From Sphingomonadaceae bacterium (lineage in GTDB: Bacteria; Pseudomonadota; Alphaproteobacteria; Sphingomonadales; Sphingomonadaceae): a stretch of 11,985 nucleotides of DNA. The stretch covers positions 1 to 11,985 of the forward strand of contig JAFARM010000043.1 in NCBI GenBank assembly GCA_019245455.1. Direction: 5' to 3'. The first letter of the stretch is position 1. Each line of letters begins with the position of its first letter. The notes under the pieces were generated by a model. The model worked only from the letters and a program-made list of their open reading frames with translations. It did not search any database and was not told the origin of the DNA. Of the stretch, positions 5,888 through 11,985 are shown piece after piece. A program made the translations under genes and the position numbers.

Positions 5888-7441
5888 CTAAGCCGCTGAC
5901 ATTGCTGCTATTTCCTTGGCTCTCGCATAGTCGGCCTTGCCGTTCGGCGCGCGCGGCACCTGCCCGACGACGACGATCCGCTTTGGGGCTTTGTAGGGGG
6001 CCAGGCGGGTACGGACGTGGGCGATCAGCTCGCCCTCGCCCGCCCCAGAGGCGGCGACCACGGCCGTCACCGCCTGCCCCCAGCGGGCGTCGGCGACGCC
6101 GAAGACGAGCGCGTCGTCGACCGCGGCATGGGTCTTCAGCGCCTCCTCGACCTCCTCGGGGAAGACCTTCTCCCCGCCGGTGTTGATGCAGTGGCTGCCG
6201 CGGCCGAGGAGCGTGATCGACCCGTCCGCCTCCAATCGGGCGAAGTCGCCGGCGACCGAGTAGCGCTTGCCCTCGATCACCGGGAAGGTCGCCGCCGACC
6301 GCGCGGGGTCTTTCCAGTAGCCGATGGGGTTCATCCCGCCCCGCGCCAGCCGCCCGACCTCGCCAGGGGCGACCGGCCGAAGGGCGTCGTCGACGACGAT
6401 CGTCTCCGTGCCGGCGGTGAAGCGCGCCGCTTCGCCGGCATTGGCCGCGCTCGACACGGCGACGCCGATGCCCAGGCTCTCCGACGAGCTGAGGGCGTCG
6501 AGCAGGACGACGTCGGGGTTGTGGCGGAGCAGCCCGGCCTTGACCTCGGGCGACCACATCGTGCCCGACGAGACGATGGTTCGCAGCGAGGCGATGCTCC
6601 CCGCGCCCTGGTCGAGCGCCGTCAGCAGCGGCCGGGCGAAGGCGTCGCCGACGATCGCCATGCTGTCGGGGCTGTGCGCCGCGCAGGCGGCGAGCGCCTC
6701 CAAGGGGCTGAACCCCGGCGACGGCAGCGTCACCACCGACCCGCCGCGCGCCAGCGCGCTGAGCGTCGTCAGCAGCCCGGTGCCGTGCATCTGCGGCGGC
6801 AGGATCAGGCTTCGCGTCCGCCCCTCCCCCGCTCGGATCAGGCCAAGCAGCGTGTCGAGGCTGTCGAGCGGCGGTGCCCCGATCGGCGCTCCGCCGCCCA
6901 TCAGCAGCCACAGGTCGCCCTGCGCCCACATCACGCCCTTGGGATAGCCTGTCGTGCCGCCGGTGTAGATGAACAGCTGGTCGTCGCGGCTGTGGTGCTG
7001 GGGCTCGAGCGGAAGGCCCGACTCCGCCGCCGCCTTGAAGGCGTCGCCGACCTCGAGCGCCAGCTTCAGGTGCGGCAGGCGCGGTGCCAGCGCGGCCATC
7101 ACCTCGGCGAACTCGGGGTCGAACACCACCACCGCGGCGTCGCTGTTGTCGAGGATGTAGAACAGCTCCTCGCCGGTATAGCGATAGTTGACGTTGACGT
7201 GGACCAGCCTTGCCTTGGCGGTGGCGACCACCGTCTCGGCGTAGGCCGGGCCGTTCCTCAGCAGGTGCGCGACCTTGCCCCCCGCCCGCGCGCCGGCGGC
7301 AAGGAAGGTCGCCGCCAGTGCGTCGGTGCGCCGGTCGAAGTCGCCCCAGCGCGTCACCCGGTCGCCGTGGATCAGCGCCGCTTCGCCCGGCGGCACCACC
7401 GTGCCGACGGCGGTGAATACCTCGCCCAGGCTGACGTGCAT
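5888..7441 (-). CDS. Acyl-CoA synthetase (AMP-binding, FadD-like)
   Basis: A 517-residue member of the ANL adenylate-forming superfamily, which activates a carboxylic acid as acyl-AMP and transfers it to CoA. The phosphate-binding loop is YTGGTTGYPKG at 159-169. An acyl-CoA synthetase-type VNVNYRYTGEELFYILDN lies at about 83-99. The hinge/ATP region includes GDFARLEADGSITLLGRG, then INTGGEKVFPEEVEEAL. The C-terminal catalytic lysine is K502 in PNGKADY. The NYRYTGEEL and INTGGEKVFPEEVE wording resembles actinobacterial FadD19/FadD17-like enzymes that act on bulky or sterol-derived acids, but the substrate cannot be read from sequence. The start at 7441 has GGGGAGGG five bases upstream. It is divergent from the oxidoreductase gene with 79 bases between them, so the two may share a control region. 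Confidence 0.92.
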   Translation of the reverse strand: MHVSLGEVFTAVGTVVPPGEAALIHGDRVTRWGDFDRRTDALAATFLAAGARAGGKVAHLLRNGPAYAETVVATAKARLVHVNVNYRYTGEELFYILDNSDAAVVVFDPEFAEVMAALAPRLPHLKLALEVGDAFKAAAESGLPLEPQHHSRDDQLFIYTGGTTGYPKGVMWAQGDLWLLMGGGAPIGAPPLDSLDTLLGLIRAGEGRTRSLILPPQMHGTGLLTTLSALARGGSVVTLPSPGFSPLEALAACAAHSPDSMAIVGDAFARPLLTALDQGAGSIASLRTIVSSGTMWSPEVKAGLLRHNPDVVLLDALSSSESLGIGVAVSSAANAGEAARFTAGTETIVVDDALRPVAPGEVGRLARGGMNPIGYWKDPARSAATFPVIEGKRYSVAGDFARLEADGSITLLGRGSHCINTGGEKVFPEEVEEALKTHAAVDDALVFGVADARWGQAVTAVVAASGAGEGELIAHVRTRLAPYKAPKRIVVVGQVPRAPNGKADYARAKEIAAMSAA

Positions 7442-7471
7442 GACACCCTCCCCGATCTTGTTGGCCGCAGC

Positions 7472-7500
7472 TTGACACGGCGGGCGGTCGCCTTCCAAGC
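7472..7500 (+). promoter_or_regulatory. Possible promoter for the oxidoreductase gene
   Basis: A consensus -35 TTGACA at 7472-7477 stands in the 79-base divergent gap. Seventeen bases on is CCAAGC, a poor -10. If used, it would give a leader of only about 15 bases. The -35 is convincing and the -10 is not. Confidence 0.35.
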
Positions 7501-7509
7501 CCGATCGCG

Positions 7510-7515
7510 AAGGAG
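7510..7515 (+). promoter_or_regulatory. Ribosome binding site of the oxidoreductase gene
   Basis: AAGGAG five bases before the ATG at 7521. It decides this start over the second in-frame ATG three codons later. Confidence 0.8.
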
Positions 7516-7520
7516 CCGCG

Positions 7521-8474
7521 ATGCGCGCGATGGTCTGCCACCGGCTGACGCCCGACCGGTCGGGGCTGGCGTTCGAGGCCGACTGGCCCGAGCCGCCACC
7601 GCCGGGCTTGGGCGAGGTGACGGTCGCCGTCGCCCACGCCGCGCTCAACTATCCCGACGTGCTGATGCTCGCCGGCGGCTACCAGTACGCGCCACCCCTG
7701 CCCTTCATTCCCGGCGTCGAAGGTGCGGGGACGATCGTCGCCACGGGCCCGGGCGTCTCGCCGGAGCGCATCGGGCAGGTGGTCGTGGTCGGTGCCCGCG
7801 CGGGGCTGCTCGCCGAGCGGATCACGGTACCGGCGTCGGCGGTGCGGCCGCTGCCGGGCCTGCCGCTCGCCGAAGCGGCGGCCTTCACCGTCGCGGCGCT
7901 GACCGCCTATGTCGCGCTGGTCCGGCGCGGGCGACTGACTGCTGGTGAGCGCGTCGCTGTGACCGGGGCGGGCGGCGGAACGGGGCTGGCGGCGATCGCC
8001 CTCGCCCGAGCCTTGGGAGCCGAGGTGACGGCCCTCGTCTCGACCGCCGCCAAGGGTGAGGCCGCCGCCGCCGCGGGTGCCGGCGAGGTCGTCATCGTCC
8101 CGCGAGGCGCCCCGCTACCGCCGCTGCCGCCGGTCGACGTCGTATTCGACCCCGTCGGCGGCGCGCTCGCACCGGCGCTGATCGCGGCGCTGGCCCGCCG
8201 CGGCCGCTACCTCATCATCGGCTTCGTCGGGGGCATCCCGAGCGTGCCGACCGGCGACCTCGTCGCGCGCGAGCTGGAGGTGATCGGCGTCCGCGCTGGC
8301 GAGTACGCCCGGCAGGACCCCGCCGGCGGACGCGCCAACCTCGCCGCCATCGACGCCCTGGCCCCTCGGCTCGCCCCGCACATCGGCCTGCGCGTCCCCC
8401 TCGACCGCTCGCCCGACGCCTTCGCCGCCATGGCGGAGGGCCGGCTGACCGGCAAGGCGGTGATCGACCTCTAG
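7521..8474 (+). CDS. NADPH:quinone oxidoreductase-like MDR/zinc-type dehydrogenase
   Basis: A 317-residue medium-chain dehydrogenase/reductase of the quinone oxidoreductase subfamily, expected to be a soluble NAD(P)H-dependent reductase of quinones or enones. The N-terminal GroES-like domain contains ALNYPDVLMLAGGYQ and PFIPGVEGAG (62-70). The Rossmann domain has VAVTGAGGGTGLAAIALARALGA, with the nucleotide-binding GAGGGTG at 149-155, followed by DVVFDPVGG and GRYLIIGFVGGIP. The zinc ligands of alcohol dehydrogenases are absent, as in zinc-free quinone reductases. The C terminus (GRLTGKAVIDL) is family-typical. It is divergent from the acyl-CoA synthetase, so a joint role in degrading an acid is possible but unproven; the substrate is unknown. 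Confidence 0.9.
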   Translation: MRAMVCHRLTPDRSGLAFEADWPEPPPPGLGEVTVAVAHAALNYPDVLMLAGGYQYAPPLPFIPGVEGAGTIVATGPGVSPERIGQVVVVGARAGLLAERITVPASAVRPLPGLPLAEAAAFTVAALTAYVALVRRGRLTAGERVAVTGAGGGTGLAAIALARALGAEVTALVSTAAKGEAAAAAGAGEVVIVPRGAPLPPLPPVDVVFDPVGGALAPALIAALARRGRYLIIGFVGGIPSVPTGDLVARELEVIGVRAGEYARQDPAGGRANLAAIDALAPRLAPHIGLRVPLDRSPDAFAAMAEGRLTGKAVIDL

Positions 8475-8941
8475 GCGAAGGGCCGGTTCAGCCGGACGAT
8501 GGCCGCGTTCAGGCAGGCGGCGAAGCTGACCCAGACGAAATAGGGCACGATCAGCCAGGTGGCCACGACTGAGAACGGCCGGATGAAGACCAGCAGCGCG
8601 AGGAGCGACAGCCACAGGAACACCACCTCGGCCAGCGCCCAATCGGGGTGGCGGAGGCGGAAGAACAGCGGGCTCCACAGGAAATGGGCGACCGCGTTGA
8701 CGCCGTAGAGCAGCAGCACCGTCCGCTGCCCGTCGGCGTCCCCGGCACCACGCCACGCGAGCACCGCCGACCATCCCCACAGGCACAGGATCACCGTCCA
8801 CGCCGGGCCGAACGCCCAGTTCGGCGGGTTCCACGCCGGCTTCCGCAGGTCGGCATACCAGCGGTCGATCGGCGTCAGCAGCGCGCCGCCGACCATCAGG
8901 AAAAGCGCGGCCGCGGCGGCAACGATCGTCGGCTGGTCCAT
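8471..8941 (-). CDS. tspO: TspO/MBR family membrane protein
   Basis: A 156-residue protein with five predicted membrane helices (about 5-24, 43-63, 76-95, 101-120, 126-148), the TspO/peripheral benzodiazepine receptor fold. The signature WYADLRKPAWNPPNWAFGPAW lies at 28-48, NAVAHFLWSPLFF in helix 3 and FAACLNAAIVRLN at the end. TspO proteins bind porphyrins and cholesterol-like ligands; in alphaproteobacteria they are linked to tetrapyrrole handling and stress. The ATG at 8941 is preferred over a GTG at 8959 because GGAGG at 8953-8957 lies 11 bases before the ATG, whereas the GTG has no usable site. Its stop interlocks with the convergent oxidoreductase stop. No photosynthesis or haem genes are nearby to narrow the role. 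Confidence 0.92.
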   Translation of the reverse strand: MDQPTIVAAAAALFLMVGGALLTPIDRWYADLRKPAWNPPNWAFGPAWTVILCLWGWSAVLAWRGAGDADGQRTVLLLYGVNAVAHFLWSPLFFRLRHPDWALAEVVFLWLSLLALLVFIRPFSVVATWLIVPYFVWVSFAACLNAAIVRLNRPFA

Positions 8942-9094
8942 GGGGCCGCTGTCCTCCACCTTGGGCGGTCACGTCAACCCAAAGCTAACCACCCTTGCCC
9001 GGCAAGCGCGGCTAAAGCCTTGCGCGAACGGCCGATAATTCCTGGGCAAGCATCGCTTGCAGGCAGACATCATCCTCTCGTCCGGAGCAGATCC
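8942..9094. promoter_or_regulatory. Divergent control region, tspO / beta-helix gene
   Basis: This 153-base gap is visibly less GC-rich than its surroundings. It holds GATAAT at 9034-9039, a good -10 for the plus-strand gene but without a matching -35 at 17 bases. It also holds two related inverted repeats, CTTGCC-C-GGCAAG at 8994-9006 and GCAAGC-ATC-GCTTGC at 9046-9060. The second sits where transcription from the GATAAT would start, so it could be an operator or a 5' mRNA hairpin. GGAG at 9084-9087 is the ribosome binding site for the ATG at 9095. Confidence 0.45.
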
Positions 9095-9994
9095 ATGATC
9101 CTGTTCGCCTTGGCCGTCGCGGCTGCAACCGGCTCGCCCTCGGTCGCTGCACCGCCGAAAGCCGTTAACGTCGCCGCCGATCCTTTGAGCGTAAACGCCA
9201 TCCTCGCGTCGGTGCCGGCCGGAGCAACCGTTCGGCTGGTCGCCGGCAGCTATCCAATCGTCACCATCCGCGCGCGCAGCTTCGATCCACCGATAACCGT
9301 GGATGCAAGCGCGGCGACGGTCGCCGGTGTCCAGGTGATCAGCAGCAGCGGCGTCCGCTGGACCGGCGGTGTCATCAACGGGCTGCGCCCGACCGATGGC
9401 GGTGCCAACGTCGGCTTCGGTGCGACCCTCAGCAGCCAGATCGTCGTCGACGGCGTCCACGTCAGCGGCTTCCGCACCGGCATCGCCTTCGACCGTGTCA
9501 CCGGCGGCGCGATCACCGGCAACTGGCTCGCCCACATGACCAGCGACGGCATCGATCTGGGCCGCTCGCGGTCGGTGACGATCGCGCGCAATACCTGCAC
9601 CGACTTCACGCCATCGGACCTGGCGCACCCCGACTGTATTCAGGCATGGTCGCGGCCCGACGCCGCGCCGGTGTCCGACCTCGTGATCACGGGTAACAGC
9701 GCGGTCGGTGCGATGCAGGGCATCAGCCTGTTCAATCACGTCCGCGACGGCGTCGACGACGGCGGCTTCGACCGCATCAGCATCAGCAACAACAACGTGC
9801 TGGTGATCTATGGCGACGGCATCTCGGTCTATTCGTGCCGCGGCTGCTCGGTCCGCAACAACAGCGTCAACTCGCTGCCGAACTATTATAGCCGCGCGCA
9901 ACTCAGCATCATCGATGGATCGGTCGATCAGTGCGGCAACGTCGTGGCGATGGTGCCGCGCCAGGGCACGCCGCCATGTCCGAGCGGAGGATGA
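9095..9994 (+). CDS. Secreted right-handed parallel beta-helix protein, function unknown
   Basis: A 299-residue protein with a likely signal peptide (MILFALAVAAATGSPSVAA, lacking the usual basic n-region). The rest reads as repeated short beta-strands with asparagine/glycine turns, as in PbH1 repeats: VQVISSSGVRWTGGVING, IVVDGVHVSGFRTGIAFD, GAITGNWLAHMTSDGIDLG, VTIARNTCTDF, LVITGNSAVGAMQGISLF and ISISNNNVLVIYGDGISVY. This is the fold of pectate lyases and many glycan-active or surface proteins. No lyase catalytic set could be assigned, so an enzyme activity is not claimed. Five cysteines after the signal peptide, plus a C-terminal one (CPSGG), could form disulfides. The gene stands alone, is divergent from tspO, and its last seven bases overlap the 3' end of the opposite-strand tRNA-Ser, which provides its stop codon. 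Confidence 0.85.
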   Translation: MILFALAVAAATGSPSVAAPPKAVNVAADPLSVNAILASVPAGATVRLVAGSYPIVTIRARSFDPPITVDASAATVAGVQVISSSGVRWTGGVINGLRPTDGGANVGFGATLSSQIVVDGVHVSGFRTGIAFDRVTGGAITGNWLAHMTSDGIDLGRSRSVTIARNTCTDFTPSDLAHPDCIQAWSRPDAAPVSDLVITGNSAVGAMQGISLFNHVRDGVDDGGFDRISISNNNVLVIYGDGISVYSCRGCSVRNNSVNSLPNYYSRAQLSIIDGSVDQCGNVVAMVPRQGTPPCPSGG

Positions 9995-10074
9995 GGTGGG
10001 ATTCGAACCCACGGTGAGCGTAAACCCACGGCGGTTTTCAAGACCGCTGCCTTAAACCACTCGGCCACTCATCC
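9988..10074 (-). tRNA. tRNA-Ser (anticodon UGA)
   Basis: An 87-base class II tRNA. The acceptor stem is GGATGAG (10068-10074) with CTCATCC (9989-9995), seven perfect pairs. The D arm contains GGCCGAGTGG. The anticodon stem GCGGT/ACCGC closes the loop CTTGAAA with anticodon TGA at 10038-10040, which reads UCA and other UCN serine codons. A long variable arm (GTGGG to CTCAC) and a T arm GTGGG-TTCGAAT-CCCAC follow. The long variable arm and anticodon identify serine. The discriminator base is T, not the usual G, and the next three bases are CCG rather than an encoded CCA, so CCA must be added enzymatically. Confidence 0.96.
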
Positions 10075-10098
10075 GCCCGGTGCGTGTACGCCGGGCGG
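10073..10098 (-). terminator. Hairpin between metH stop and tRNA-Ser
   Basis: Eight-base arms CCGCCCGG (10073-10080) and CCGGGCGG (10091-10098) enclose a 10-base loop. The hairpin lies 15 bases after the metH stop and touches the first two bases of the tRNA. There is no T-run on the minus strand, so it is a weak terminator candidate; it could instead be a tRNA 5' leader structure. Confidence 0.3.
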
Positions 10099-10113
10099 AC
10101 CGGCTTGGAAAGG

Positions 10114-11985
<1,872 letters not shown>

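Noticed and set aside
8942..8959. Longer TspO start at GTG 8959 (adds MEDSGP)
   Set aside because: The GGAGG at 8953-8957 lies inside that extension and is well placed only for the ATG at 8941.
8973..9000. tspO promoter on the minus strand using a TTGACG
   Set aside because: The position is reasonable, but no -10 lies at a workable distance, so no promoter is called.

Overview
This is GC-rich DNA from an alphaproteobacterium, most likely a member of the Sphingomonadales. The evidence is the compact mltB-rlpA-DD-carboxypeptidase-tmk-holB-metG order, a cysteine-free ribosomal protein L31, and protein sequences of the alphaproteobacterial type. The assignment is inferred from gene content; no database search was possible. 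Almost all of the window is coding, and no prophage, CRISPR array, insertion sequence or defence system is visible.

Left part (1-5204, minus strand): a tightly packed probable operon reads from right to left as mltB, rlpA, a PBP5-type D-Ala-D-Ala carboxypeptidase, tmk, holB and metG (only the metG 5' end is inside the window). The first three act on periplasmic peptidoglycan. The last three serve dTTP synthesis, the replisome clamp loader and methionyl-tRNA charging. The last four genes are joined by an ATGA overlap, a GTGA overlap and a 14-base overlap. The only large gap is between mltB and rlpA, and it is filled by two palindromic REPIN-like elements. One of them reaches into rlpA and supplies its start codon.

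Middle (5205-9094): rpmE (plus strand) is divergent from mltB and has a small hairpin just before its ribosome binding site. After rpmE come two copies of a 27-base unit built from 11-base-spaced GTGAACTTC repeats. Next are a divergent pair, an acyl-CoA synthetase (minus) and a quinone-oxidoreductase-like MDR protein (plus), and a TspO/MBR membrane protein (minus) whose stop codon interlocks with that of the oxidoreductase.

Right part (9095-11985): a secreted right-handed beta-helix protein of unknown role (plus) ends inside the 3' end of a minus-strand tRNA-Ser(UGA). Beyond the tRNA is the C-terminal part of a cobalamin-dependent methionine synthase (metH, minus, running off the right edge). 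It carries a third copy of the palindromic element as an exact in-frame 24-codon insert.

The most interesting theme is the palindromic element family (3765-3838, 3867-3991, 10738-10809). It behaves like a mobile non-autonomous repeat that has entered protein-coding DNA twice, once remaking a translation start and lipoprotein signal and once adding an internal peptide. The window otherwise looks like core genome, and I do not see a complete new multi-gene system in it.
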